DNA of 56,625 nt, taken from positions 1 through 56,625 of the forward strand of contig CAZVFH010000002.1 of the NCBI GenBank assembly GCA_964626415.1. Direction: 5' to 3'. This document shows positions 31,984 through 40,060 of the stretch, piece by piece; position 1 is the stretch's first letter, and each line of letters starts with the position of its first letter. The position numbers and the translations under genes were made by a program. This stretch comes from CAZVFH01 sp964626415. GTDB lineage: Bacteria > Patescibacteriota > UBA1384 > XYA2-FULL-43-10 > CAINNR01. The notes beneath the pieces were generated by a model. It was not told where the DNA came from and made no database searches. It was given only the letters and a program-made list of their open reading frames with translations.

Positions 31984-32322
31984 ATGAAGGTTTTGAAAGT
32001 GATAAAAGATAAAATTTATAAAACATTTTTAGTACCTTACGGAGTTGCTCCGCAAGGTCTTGTTGATATGTACGAATATTTTAAAGATTACAAAGAAGGA
32101 ATTATTTTTGAATTTAAAACCGATAACGGAATAATTACTGCTATCAGCACAAATTTTAAATGGGGTACAATTGTTACCGAGGCTCGAACTAAAAAAGAGT
32201 TGGATAAAAATATAAAAGATGCGATCCTTACTGCCTTTGAAATTCCCTCATCTTATGCAAAAGAAGCAAAAATTGAAAGAATTGGGTCGGTGAAGAAAGC
32301 TAATCAATATGCCCTCGCTTAG
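31984..32322 (+). CDS. HicB-like antitoxin
   Basis: The protein has 112 residues and a partial RNase H-like fold typical of HicB: GIIFEFKTDNGIITAISTNFKWG resembles the F-x-A-x-P/D-L-P-G region, and TKKELDKNIKDAILTAFE follows as the usual helix. The DNA-binding C-terminus is not obvious. It overlaps the toxin gene by 14 bases. The order antitoxin-toxin is the reverse of the classical hicAB, but known. Confidence 0.72.
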   Translation: MKVLKVIKDKIYKTFLVPYGVAPQGLVDMYEYFKDYKEGIIFEFKTDNGIITAISTNFKWGTIVTEARTKKELDKNIKDAILTAFEIPSSYAKEAKIERIGSVKKANQYALA

Positions 32323-32551
32323 CGAATTACCAAGTGATATCAGTAAAAAAAAGTTTATTCGATCTTTACAACGACTGGGATTTTTAATCAATACCAAGGG
32401 AGGCGACGGAAGTCACTGTAAAGCTGTTTGGAAAAATGAAAAAAGCGTCACAATTCCCTACACAATTCACAAAAACACTCTTTACTACTTATTAAAGGAA
32501 ATTGAAAACTGTTCTGGAATAACATGGAAACGAATTAAATCAAAAATGTAA
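32309..32551 (+). CDS. HicA-type mRNA interferase toxin
   Basis: The 80-residue protein has the HicA dsRBD-like fold: FIRSLQRLGFLINTKGGDGS, then the catalytic His in GSHCKAVW, and TIPYTIHKNTLYYLLKEIE, where the typical sequence has HxxKEIxxGTLxxILKQ. It would cleave mRNA when not bound by the upstream HicB-like protein. It is followed by a strong terminator. Confidence 0.85.
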   Translation: MPSLSELPSDISKKKFIRSLQRLGFLINTKGGDGSHCKAVWKNEKSVTIPYTIHKNTLYYLLKEIENCSGITWKRIKSKM

Positions 32552-32594
32552 TCTATACTGATTTCAAAGAATCAACAAAAACAAGCATTCCTGC

Positions 32595-32627
32595 AAAAAA
32601 TCAACTTAAGTTTTAAGCTGATTTTTT
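32595..32627 (+). terminator. Terminator after hicA
   Basis: AAAAAATCA-A-CTTAA pairs with TTAAG-C-TGATTTTTT, a stem with its own T run. Confidence 0.8.
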
Positions 32628-33131
32628 GGGGGTGGAAGGACGCGGGAGTTTACACCCAATTATAGCAGAAGTAATGCGGTGGAAAAAGATTTTACTATTT
32701 GAAATTTCAGAAGCATAAACTAGCTTTGCAGAATTAATACCTTAACATATTAACACATATAATAAAAAAGTTATCATTTATCACAAAGGAATCGGGGGGA
32801 GACGGGGTATTAAATATATTCTAGTCGACCACACATAAGATTTGCATTTTAGAGGTAATTATATTAAACCATATACAACAATATCATACAAAGCAATAAA
32901 AATATCCATACTAAATAAAATTCTTTTTGTGCTGAAAAGCATTATTTTTAACAAAAACACCAAAAAAACGAAGAAAAGTGGTAAAAAATACAACAATTTG
33001 ATGATAATTTTAAAGAATTTAGTTATGCTAGCACGAGTAAAATAATAAAAAAAACCGTAATTAGAGAGTGTGAAGAATTTTAGTACAAAAATGGTTGTAG
33101 GAAAACAACATACCCAAAAAAAGATAAAAAT
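32628..33131. other. Non-coding or degenerate stretch
   Basis: About 500 A-rich bases between hicA and a minus-strand membrane protein gene. Short open frames here have low-complexity Lys/Ile/Asn content, lack ribosome-binding sites and resemble nothing. I see no tRNA, repeat array, or strong hairpin. Confidence 0.5.
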
Positions 33132-33611
33132 TCAAGCGGATATGCACTTACACCCCCAAAATAATTTAACCAGTTCAATCAAAACATGTTCACACCACTG
33201 TTTATCTTTTATTCTAACAAATATTTTTGATCGCCTCATTGCCCAAATTATAAAAGGTAAAACAGCTAGCATAAAGGATAATCTATCAAATAACCAAGGT
33301 TTTTCTGCATTGATTCGATAGATAAATGCCATAATAACTGATACAAATGGATAGAATAAGATGACTAAAACTACAGTCCCAATCATCCACAATATCCGAT
33401 TTGCAACTCTCCATTCCCGATCAGTAATAACAGCAATTATGACCAAAATAAACATAAAAATAGATATAAATCCCGTTTCGCCTGAGTGAGTGCCGAAACT
33501 TCGAGATATAAGTTCTGAAAGAACAGTACTCCACAAGTAGAATAATACTAGAACAATTATCCAGCTATAATTTTTCCAAATCCACTTCTTTGATACTTTG
33601 CCTTTTTGCAT
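33132..33611 (-). CDS. Hypothetical membrane protein, 159 residues
   Basis: Four or so hydrophobic helices (about residues 13-30, 48-63, 70-100, 117-132) with little between them. The C-terminus ends ELVKLFWGCKCISA. No family is recognised. It is the first of several small membrane proteins, all on the minus strand (33.1-35.4 kb). Confidence 0.6.
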   Translation of the reverse strand: MQKGKVSKKWIWKNYSWIIVLVLFYLWSTVLSELISRSFGTHSGETGFISIFMFILVIIAVITDREWRVANRILWMIGTVVLVILFYPFVSVIMAFIYRINAEKPWLFDRLSFMLAVLPFIIWAMRRSKIFVRIKDKQWCEHVLIELVKLFWGCKCISA

Positions 33612-33634
33612 TTTAGATCGTCAATTATTGGAGA

Positions 33635-33976
33635 TTATTTTTGTTTATTTTTGGCAATTTCTTTAGCTTTTACACTTACAATGGATCCGATCACTACTAA
33701 CCCAATTAGGGGTAATAAAAAGTTATCACTTTTGAAAAACTTTGCCCAATTTGGAATATCCAATTTGCTAGTATCCTCAACAATTTTTAATCCGCACGGT
33801 CCTCTATCATCATTCATGCAAACTTCTTCATCGGTTTGAATCATTGGTCCTTTTGGCATGAAATGATTTACATAGAAAGTCAACCCAAGAATTCCGATAC
33901 AGGTCGCCCAAATAATCACGGCCAAAATTATCAATAAATTCCTTTTTAGTTTTAATGATAATTTGATAAATTTCAT
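33635..33976 (-). CDS. Hypothetical membrane protein, 113 residues
   Basis: Two hydrophobic segments (residues about 13-36 and 88-104) flank an extracytoplasmic-looking loop with two Cys (EVCMNDDRGPCGLKI) that might form a disulfide. It overlaps the next gene by four bases, suggesting co-translation. Function unknown. Confidence 0.65.
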   Translation of the reverse strand: MKFIKLSLKLKRNLLIILAVIIWATCIGILGLTFYVNHFMPKGPMIQTDEEVCMNDDRGPCGLKIVEDTSKLDIPNWAKFFKSDNFLLPLIGLVVIGSIVSVKAKEIAKNKQK

Positions 33977-34257
33977 TTTGAACTCTTTCTAAAACCAGCT
34001 TTTTGAGCGTCTGATTCATTGGCAAAACATCTTTCTGGTTTTGTTCTACTATAATATTTTCCGCTTGGAATATGATAGATTCCGGATTGGGCATTTCCTT
34101 TAATTGGTTTATTATTGGGGCAATTCCAACCACTAGCTTGTGGTGTAAAGGGATTAATTCTTGTCCGATACCATTGTAGAATATACCAACCAGATAGGGC
34201 AATCACAGCAATCGCAATTACCCAAACCCACCATTTTTTATGAATTTCTTTGTTCAT
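33973..34257 (-). CDS. Membrane-anchored sunset-domain-like protein
   Basis: After an N-terminal helix (WWVWVIAIAVIALSGWYIL), the 94-residue protein has the segment IKGNAQSGIYHIPSGKYYSR followed by TKPERCFANESDAQKAGFR. This matches the sequence called the sunset domain, also found attached to nucleases and competence-like proteins, and resembles an Ada-type metal-binding fold. It is predicted to be outside the membrane. The role is unknown. Confidence 0.75.
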   Translation of the reverse strand: MNKEIHKKWWVWVIAIAVIALSGWYILQWYRTRINPFTPQASGWNCPNNKPIKGNAQSGIYHIPSGKYYSRTKPERCFANESDAQKAGFRKSSK

Positions 34258-34321
34258 TTGATCTGCTTTTTTTAATTATTTCAGTACTGATTACTAACAT
34301 TACTCTTCGTATTTTGGGCTA

Positions 34322-35170
34322 TCAATCATCTACCGAATGTACTCCCAACCGATCATTAGAAAATTTTCCTGTGGATTTGTCGAAGCGATTAATTATCATT
34401 TCGTAATACCAAACTTGTCCTTTTTTACAATCTGAATTCAGGGAAATTTCTTCACAATATTTTTTTTCATAAGTATAAACATCCAAATAGCCGTCACTAT
34501 CCGAATCTTTCACTTGCCATTGATTAATATCGCTTATGAGTGAATCGAACAAAATTAGCTTGCCATCAATTATAGCAAAAAAATTAAGGTTACTGCCTCC
34601 TATGTGAACATAATCACCATTTTTTGATCCAGATCCAAAGTAGCTCTGAACCAGCACTTCTGTTTTTCCATCCTTGTTAAAATCATAATAACTGACCACC
34701 GGTTCGGCATAATTTAAATAGGTTTTTGTCTCGTCTCTAAATTCTTGATATTCCTGACCGACTTTCACCGTGAAACTCAGATACTCTTGACCTTCATCCT
34801 TTTCAAAAGGAATAAAATTAACATCACAACCAGTTGAAAATCTGTAACTTTTAAATAATCTTTTACTCCCATTATTTAACTTTTCGCCAATGTAAATATA
34901 GCCATCTTCCGTTGTATCACTTGTATAATAATCAATGTCGGTATCAATAAAAGTTTCTTTTTGGGAATTTTCCATTTGATCTAAATAATCGGCAATTTCT
35001 TTGATTGTTTTAATTTTTTCTTTTGCATCTTTGCTTTCCCAGACACAATTATTTGCTTTCACTATTTTGGATTCTTGGCGAGATGAGAAATGATAGATTA
35101 AAAAACCAATCATCGACAATGACAAGACACAGATTAGTATTAATATATATGTTCTGTTATTTTTATTCAA
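34322..35170 (-). CDS. Membrane-anchored protein with EF-hand-like/FG-GAP-like motifs
   Basis: The protein has 282 residues: an N-terminal transmembrane helix (residues 7-27), then a secreted domain. DFNKDGKTEV (near 172) and DSDSDGYLDV (near 230) are calcium-binding DxDxDG loops as in FG-GAP/VCBS beta-propeller proteins. There are only two of them, so the fold is not certain. It may be a cell-surface or periplasmic-like protein. No catalytic motif is seen. Confidence 0.7.
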   Translation of the reverse strand: MNKNNRTYILILICVLSLSMIGFLIYHFSSRQESKIVKANNCVWESKDAKEKIKTIKEIADYLDQMENSQKETFIDTDIDYYTSDTTEDGYIYIGEKLNNGSKRLFKSYRFSTGCDVNFIPFEKDEGQEYLSFTVKVGQEYQEFRDETKTYLNYAEPVVSYYDFNKDGKTEVLVQSYFGSGSKNGDYVHIGGSNLNFFAIIDGKLILFDSLISDINQWQVKDSDSDGYLDVYTYEKKYCEEISLNSDCKKGQVWYYEMIINRFDKSTGKFSNDRLGVHSVDD

Positions 35171-35178
35171 GTTGATTA

Positions 35179-35394
35179 TTAATCCTTTTTTTCTTTTCTG
35201 AATAAGTGGCTAATTCCAAGATAAACAAATCCGATAATATATTTTAATATAATGAAGCTAACACCACTGACTAGTAATTCCCATCCCCTGTTTGTATTGC
35301 CGAATAAGAAAGCGATAATGCCCAAAATTATACTCAAAATTCCAAGGTAATGAATAAGCATCTGTAATAGCGCAACTATTGTGTGTACAATCAT
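35179..35394 (-). CDS. Small hypothetical membrane protein, 71 residues
   Basis: Two hydrophobic segments cover most of the protein (residues 3-28, 38-62), with a short Lys/Glu-rich tail. It lies nine bases upstream of the EF-hand-like gene on the same strand, so it is likely the first gene of that transcript. Function unknown. Confidence 0.55.
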   Translation of the reverse strand: MIVHTIVALLQMLIHYLGILSIILGIIAFLFGNTNRGWELLVSGVSFIILKYIIGFVYLGISHLFRKEKKD

Positions 35395-35548
35395 ATTATT
35401 TTTTTACACATCTTGAATATCCCTTAAATAAACGAAAAGTATATTTTATTTTTTCCAGTTATTTCTAATTAATTTAATATTACAACATTGTAATAAATAC
35501 TACAAGCTGTCTGTGGAGTGAATACAATTTGTCTCGTACCATAAAAGT

Positions 35549-35764
35549 ATGACGACAAAAGAAGAATTTCTAAAAAACTTCGGGCACAAACTGGCAGAAA
35601 TCAGAAAATCAAAGGGAATATCTCAGGAAAAACTTGCCAACGACATTGATGTTCACCGAACTTATATCGGTTTTATAGAACAAGGGAAACGAAATCCCAG
35701 CATTTGGAATATTCAAAAAATTGCGATATCACTAAAAATTGGTGCCAAATCGTTATTTGAATAG
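35549..35764 (+). CDS. XRE-family HTH regulator
   Basis: The 71-residue protein is little more than one XRE HTH: LAEIRKSKGISQEKLANDID, then VHRTYIGFIEQGKRNPS. It is likely a DNA-binding repressor for its neighbours. It is divergent from the small membrane gene at 35179 and separated by 150 A+T-rich bases where an operator would lie, though no clear palindrome is visible. Confidence 0.85.
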   Translation: MTTKEEFLKNFGHKLAEIRKSKGISQEKLANDIDVHRTYIGFIEQGKRNPSIWNIQKIAISLKIGAKSLFE

Positions 35765-35829
35765 AATCTCTAGTAAATTTTAGCTTGACTTGTAAGCTTT
35801 TTTGTTTGGCTAGAGAAAGATTGATATGA

Positions 35830-36708
35830 CTACGGATTCCAGCCGGCGAAAAAGGAACGAATGCTGTCAGAGTTTGCACAGAGCGGCGCGCCCATATTGT
35901 AAAGCATCTGGATCATAACTTGGTCAAGCGTCGGATAATCATTCATTTTAATTCGATTCGCCATAATGCTGTTGACGGTTGACGGATTAACATGGCCTTT
36001 AAATCCGATGGCATGAGCCAGTTCGTGGCGAATAGTATATTGCAAAGTGTCAGCATCCATTACATCATAACCAATATATACTTTGGCGTATTTATAACTG
36101 CAATCGTTATTTGGAATCTCAACCTCAAAAGCATCATTTGGCTGAGGGTTTCGATAGTTATCAAGTTCTGCTCTCGGGAGATAAAAAAGCTGAATGTCGC
36201 TTCCCCCCTGATTTCGCTCAATTTTTACTGAATTTGAGAGACCGTTGAAATCAGAGATTACGTCGTTTAACATTTCTTCTGAACCAGCCGGAATATTGCC
36301 TTCAACTTTCAAGTAGACCGGACTTTTTGCGAATCGCCCGAGAGTATCACTGCCATTTCTGGTTGCCACTTGAATAAAATAATTTAGATAATCGTCTTTA
36401 GAATATTCTGATTTACTGCCAGTCGAGCCATTACTTTTTTTCGGGGTTGCCGCCGGGGTCTGATCTTTACTGGTGTCAGCAGTGGTATCTTTCTCACTTT
36501 CAGTTGGTAAATTTGGAATATCGGAGTCAGAACTGTTCCAAAAAAAAGCACCGATAAACGGCAAAAATTGAAGCGCGATGTAAATGAAAATTAAAAAAGC
36601 AAAAATAATCACTGCAACCAAACAACCGCGGTGCTTCTTTGGTTTATTTACTGCTGCCGTTGACGGAGTTACAGTTGGCCCAATTTGCTTTTCTTTTTCT
36701 CCTGTCAC
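35830..36708 (-). CDS. Membrane-anchored matrixin-like metalloprotease
   Basis: The 292-residue protein has a transmembrane helix at about residues 29-48, a Ser/Thr/Pro-rich linker (70-105), and an extracellular catalytic domain. The zinc site HELAHAIGFKGH begins at residue 228 and matches the metzincin HExxHxxGxxH; the Met-turn would be SIMANRI. The domain resembles peptidase family M10 or M12-like bacterial proteins. It may process cell-surface proteins. A signal-peptide-bearing gene follows on the same strand upstream. Confidence 0.88.
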   Translation of the reverse strand: MTGEKEKQIGPTVTPSTAAVNKPKKHRGCLVAVIIFAFLIFIYIALQFLPFIGAFFWNSSDSDIPNLPTESEKDTTADTSKDQTPAATPKKSNGSTGSKSEYSKDDYLNYFIQVATRNGSDTLGRFAKSPVYLKVEGNIPAGSEEMLNDVISDFNGLSNSVKIERNQGGSDIQLFYLPRAELDNYRNPQPNDAFEVEIPNNDCSYKYAKVYIGYDVMDADTLQYTIRHELAHAIGFKGHVNPSTVNSIMANRIKMNDYPTLDQVMIQMLYNMGAPLCANSDSIRSFFAGWNP

Positions 36709-36750
36709 TTTTTAAAAAACCTAATTAAAAAAATTTAAATTGTTATTATA

Positions 36751-37728
36751 CTACTTGACAACATTCTGACCACCGCCTGAACCGGAAGAACTGCCAGTTG
36801 AACCGGAAATGCCGGGACTGCCACCCTCAATAATAACATTAGAGGCACCACTTGTTCCGCCGACAACATTTTGCGCCGATGAAGATGTTCCACCAGCAAC
36901 CGTATTTACAATAACATTGCTGGAAACGCCAGTACTTTGTCCAATAACAACTTGGCTCCCGCTGGTGTAACTTTCAACAACTGTGCCGTCGCTCTGCTGT
37001 ATCGTCCATTTTTTCTTGCCACTTGCATCAACTACTGAACCCGGACCTGTTCCGGGAGCATATTCAATTTTCAGATCACCACTATCGCCTTTAATAATTT
37101 TAGCTTCTCCGCCATCAATAATTACACCACCAACTCCTTCGCTGGTCGTTCCTTCTGCATAAACACGAGTTGTTTTTTCCTCGCCTTCCTCAATTTCGCC
37201 CTTAGGATCACGCCAAATAGCAACAACATCATCTTGAAAATTTTTTACATCTTCATCTTTTTGGGTTTTTTCGATTGCTGATTTTGTTCGGTTGACTGCT
37301 TCTTCTTGAGTTTGAGAAATTAAATTTTTAATAATCTCTGATTTGGTTTCCTGACGAATAGTTGAAAGGATTCTCTGCCGTTCCAATTCGCGTTTGACGA
37401 CCAGATTCAGAGTATCGGTTGAGATATTTTTCGTTTCAATGGTGTTTGTTTCCCGCTCTTTTATTTTTAAATAGCGATCAGTCAAAGAAGAAATTCCAAT
37501 GCCATCATCACTCTGGCTGGCGATTTGAATATCGGCAACCCGTACGGTGGCGAAATCATCCAAAACCAAAACCCGCGATTCGGACTTCCAAGTCAACAAA
37601 TTTAAATTAATCCATTCCTTGGTATAAGTAAGCCGAGTTGACAGCTTGGCTTGACTATCAGCGGCTAATACTGGTGTCGCCAAAAAAATCATCAAACAGA
37701 TTCCAAAAACAATAAAAATCTTTTTCAT
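36751..37728 (-). CDS. Secreted protein with helical core and Gly/Ser-rich tail
   Basis: A clear signal peptide (MKKIFIVFGICLMIFLATPVLA) starts this 325-residue protein. Residues 25-180 are helical and charged; the segment LTYTKEWINLNLLTWKSESR resembles the DUF5667 type of domain, but weakly. The last 80 residues are Gly/Ser/Val-rich repeats (NVIVNTVAGGTSS, NVVGGTSGASNVI), likely a flexible surface region. The GGGAAAAATG start has a ribosome-binding site. Function unknown. Confidence 0.72.
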   Translation of the reverse strand: MKKIFIVFGICLMIFLATPVLAADSQAKLSTRLTYTKEWINLNLLTWKSESRVLVLDDFATVRVADIQIASQSDDGIGISSLTDRYLKIKERETNTIETKNISTDTLNLVVKRELERQRILSTIRQETKSEIIKNLISQTQEEAVNRTKSAIEKTQKDEDVKNFQDDVVAIWRDPKGEIEEGEEKTTRVYAEGTTSEGVGGVIIDGGEAKIIKGDSGDLKIEYAPGTGPGSVVDASGKKKWTIQQSDGTVVESYTSGSQVVIGQSTGVSSNVIVNTVAGGTSSSAQNVVGGTSGASNVIIEGGSPGISGSTGSSSGSGGGQNVVK

Positions 37729-37790
37729 TTTTCCCTCCAGTCAAAAAATTAATACATTAATATATTTATATTTTAACATGTTTTAAAGTT

Positions 37791-38177
37791 TGGTGGAGCT
37801 GGCGGGAGTTGCACCCGCGTCCAAAAGGTAGCAAAAGTATTTTCTACAAGCTTATCAACAACTAATTTTTTTCAAAACGACGGTAAAGTTGTTGCCAAAA
37901 AATCGTCGTTTCTATCCCTAATGAATCTTAACTTAAATCGTTAAGGAGTCAAAGTAAGTGCAACTCGAAGTTTGGCGCTCGATCTCAAAATTCGAGTAGA
38001 TCTTGAGTGAACGGTTGAAGCGATTAAGCTACAACTGGCGAAAAAGCTGGCATTGCGAACAATGACGCAACTTTTTCTTTAAGTGATTTTGCACTTAAAA
38101 TTTTGCGATCTTAAGGAATCGCTTTCCTGCTTGCAATAAAATTGCTAAAATCCTCCTGTCGAAGCTAATACAGCCCC
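37791..38177 (-). ncRNA. ssrA: Transfer-messenger RNA with a long, unusual tag
   Basis: The tRNA-like ends are clear: 5' GGGGCTGTATTAGCTTCGAC (38177 down) and 3' acceptor CAGCTCC-A-CCA (37791-37801). The tag reading frame starts at GCA 38092, after the usual A-rich resume context, and stops at TAA 38024, giving 22 residues that begin AKSLKEK and end SPVVA. Most tags are shorter and end ALAA; VVA is still hydrophobic enough for ClpXP-like proteases. Its partner smpB is at 52 kb. Confidence 0.95.
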
Positions 38178-38186
38178 AAATAGGAA

Positions 38187-38214
38187 ATTTCTAATTTCTA
38201 ATTTCTAATTTCTA
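38187..38214. repeat. Heptamer tandem repeat in the tmRNA leader
   Basis: ATTTCTA repeated exactly four times between the tmRNA promoter and its mature 5' end. Confidence 0.9.
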
Positions 38215-38232
38215 AAAATCAGAACTATCATA

Positions 38233-38261
38233 ATTATAGTCAAAAAAACTGATTTTGTCAA
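38233..38261 (-). promoter_or_regulatory. ssrA promoter
   Basis: Minus strand TTGACA (38256-38261), 17-bp spacer, TATAAT (38233-38238), perfect consensus. The transcript would start near 38226, leaving about 48 nt of 5' precursor for processing. Confidence 0.9.
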
Positions 38262-38310
38262 TCAGAGAAAGAAAAATCAGCACTAATATTAAAGCTGGGA
38301 ATACTAAATC

Positions 38311-39372
38311 CTAATTAACTTCATAAATAGTTGGAACTGTGCCAAACTTTTGCTGATATTTTGTTGAAATATAGTCACAAAAGTCGTCAAATTTATTTCT
38401 TCCAATCAGGTTTATCGTCGCTCCGCCAAAACCGCCGCCGGAAAGTCGAGCGCCGAGGCAGCCGTTAAATTCCATCGCCGTTTCAACCGCAAAATCAAGT
38501 TCGGGGCAGCTATTTTCAAATAGATCACGGGAACTTTCATGCGACCGGACCATCAATTTGCCAAATCCTTGGTAATCCCCTTTTAACAACATCTCCTTCC
38601 CCTGCAAAACTCGTTCATTTTCCCCAATAACATGTTTTGCCCGCCGAAAATCAACATCGGATAATTTATTTTTGCAATCCTTAAGCATTGTCAAATCGGC
38701 ATCGCGCAAAGCCGAGACTTGTAAAATGTTTGCCGCTCTCTCGCAGGACTGGCGACGCTTATTATATTCTCCGAAAACCAACGCGTGTTTTACGCCAGTG
38801 TGAACGATAACCAATTGATATTTTTTATCAAAATTAATTGTTTTAGTTCTTAAAGTTTTAAAATCGATAAGCAAGACCGAGCCAGGTTTCCCGAATAACG
38901 AAGATATTTGATCAAGAAGTCCGCAACGAACACCGACATAATTGTGTTCAGCCGCTTGGGCAACTTTTGCCATTTCAATTTTCGGCATCCGAAAACCAAA
39001 GCACTTTTGCAAAAACAGCGCCGTAGCCACTTCAAATGCGGCACTTGAGGCAAGACCAGCGCCAATCGGCAAATTTGAATCAACTTCGCAGTTAAACCCA
39101 GAAAGCTCAATTCCCCTTTTCTGTAGCTCAAAAACCACACCCAAAAGATAGTTGCTCCAATGACCGTCTGGATTTGGCTTGATTGTTTCCAGATCAAACT
39201 CGCAATGATCAGGAAATTGCCGACTTTGACAAAATATTTTATTGTCATTTCTTTTTTCTCCCGACACAGAAACGCCCATTTTTAGAGCGCAAGACAAAAC
39301 AAACCCATTATTATAATCGGTGTGATTCCCCAAAAGCTCAACCCGCCCTGACGCAAATGATTTTTCTGACAT
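38311..39372 (-). CDS. galK: Galactokinase
   Basis: GHMP-family kinase of 353 residues. The signature GRVELLGNHTDYNNGFVL at the N-terminus is specific to galactokinase; GAGLASSAAFEVA is the ATP loop, with AEHNYVGVRCGLLDQ and SGGGFGGATINL further on. It would phosphorylate galactose at C1; with GalE at 17.5 kb it forms part of the Leloir pathway. ATG 39372 is chosen because homologues begin close to MSEKSFASGRVE. Confidence 0.94.
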   Translation of the reverse strand: MSEKSFASGRVELLGNHTDYNNGFVLSCALKMGVSVSGEKRNDNKIFCQSRQFPDHCEFDLETIKPNPDGHWSNYLLGVVFELQKRGIELSGFNCEVDSNLPIGAGLASSAAFEVATALFLQKCFGFRMPKIEMAKVAQAAEHNYVGVRCGLLDQISSLFGKPGSVLLIDFKTLRTKTINFDKKYQLVIVHTGVKHALVFGEYNKRRQSCERAANILQVSALRDADLTMLKDCKNKLSDVDFRRAKHVIGENERVLQGKEMLLKGDYQGFGKLMVRSHESSRDLFENSCPELDFAVETAMEFNGCLGARLSGGGFGGATINLIGRNKFDDFCDYISTKYQQKFGTVPTIYEVN

Positions 39373-39424
39373 AATAAAAATTATAGTTGTATTTTGCCAA
39401 GAAATCAAGTAAAATTAGATAATT

Positions 39425-40060
39425 ATGAAACCAAAAATTTTATTGCATGCTTGTTGCGCCGTCTGCACTGCTGGTGTCTGGGATCGGCTAAAAAATGATT
39501 ACGATATCACACTATTTTGGTATAACCCAAACATTTTTCCAAAAGATGAACATGACAGGCGTCTGACAGAGTTATTAAATTTTTGTGATCGACATAATAT
39601 TAAAATTCTATACGGTGACTATGATTGGGAAGAGGAACATAATTTTTGGCTGAAAAAAATTAAGGGTTATGAAAATCAGCCGGAACGGGGCCTGCCCGCA
39701 ATGCCCGGCAAAGCACGGCAGGCGGGCAAAAGATGCGAGATCTGTTATAAAATTCGATTAGAAGCAACGGCCACAATGGCAAAAATGATAAACAACCATC
39801 ACAAAAATTCTTTTAATTTCTTTGGCGTCGAACTTTCGATCTCACCACATAAAAACGCGGAAAAAATTAATAAGATAGGGGAGCAAGTAGGGGAAAAAAT
39901 TGACGACAGTCATTCCCGCGCAGGCGGGAATCTATTAAAATTTTATTCTGCCGATTTCAAAAAGAACGATGGTTTCAAAAAGGCCTCTGAGTTTTCTAGA
40001 AAAAATAACCTCTACCGCCAAAATTACTGCGGCTGCGAGTTTTCGAGAAAGAAACATTAA
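39425..40060 (+). CDS. queH: Epoxyqueuosine reductase QueH-like protein with two inserted segments
   Basis: QueH reduces epoxyqueuosine to queuosine in tRNA. LLHACCAVCT (near residue 6), FWYNPNIFPKDEHDRR, the Cys pair in RCEICYKIRLEATA, SISPHKNAEKINKIG, and the C-terminal LYRQNYCGCEFS are all family motifs. Two in-frame insertions are visible: LPAMPGKARQAG between PERG and KRCEICY, and DDSHSRAGGNL before LKFYSADFKK; both come from palindromic repeats. The enzyme's core motifs are intact. The length of 211 includes about 23 inserted residues. Confidence 0.92.
   Translation: MKPKILLHACCAVCTAGVWDRLKNDYDITLFWYNPNIFPKDEHDRRLTELLNFCDRHNIKILYGDYDWEEEHNFWLKKIKGYENQPERGLPAMPGKARQAGKRCEICYKIRLEATATMAKMINNHHKNSFNFFGVELSISPHKNAEKINKIGEQVGEKIDDSHSRAGGNLLKFYSADFKKNDGFKKASEFSRKNNLYRQNYCGCEFSRKKH
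39690..39728. repeat. Palindromic insert 1 in queH
   Basis: GGCCTGCCCGCAATGCCCGG and its imperfect inverse, ending GGCAGGCGGG. It is related to family B, is in frame, and adds about 12 codons. Confidence 0.65.
39909..39932. repeat. Palindromic insert 2 in queH
   Basis: TCATTCCCGCGCAGGCGGGA: CATTCCCGC faces GCGGGAAT. It is a dispersed palindrome found widely in bacteria, here translated in frame as SHSRAGGNL. Confidence 0.65.

Noticed and set aside
32842..33045. A 67-codon frame, Lys/Ile-rich
   Set aside because: No ribosome-binding site, low complexity, and no domain pattern.
33828..34202. A 124-codon minus-strand frame overlapping two membrane protein genes
   Set aside because: The two overlapping genes show membrane helices, a recognised sunset-like motif and an ATGA junction; this frame shows none.
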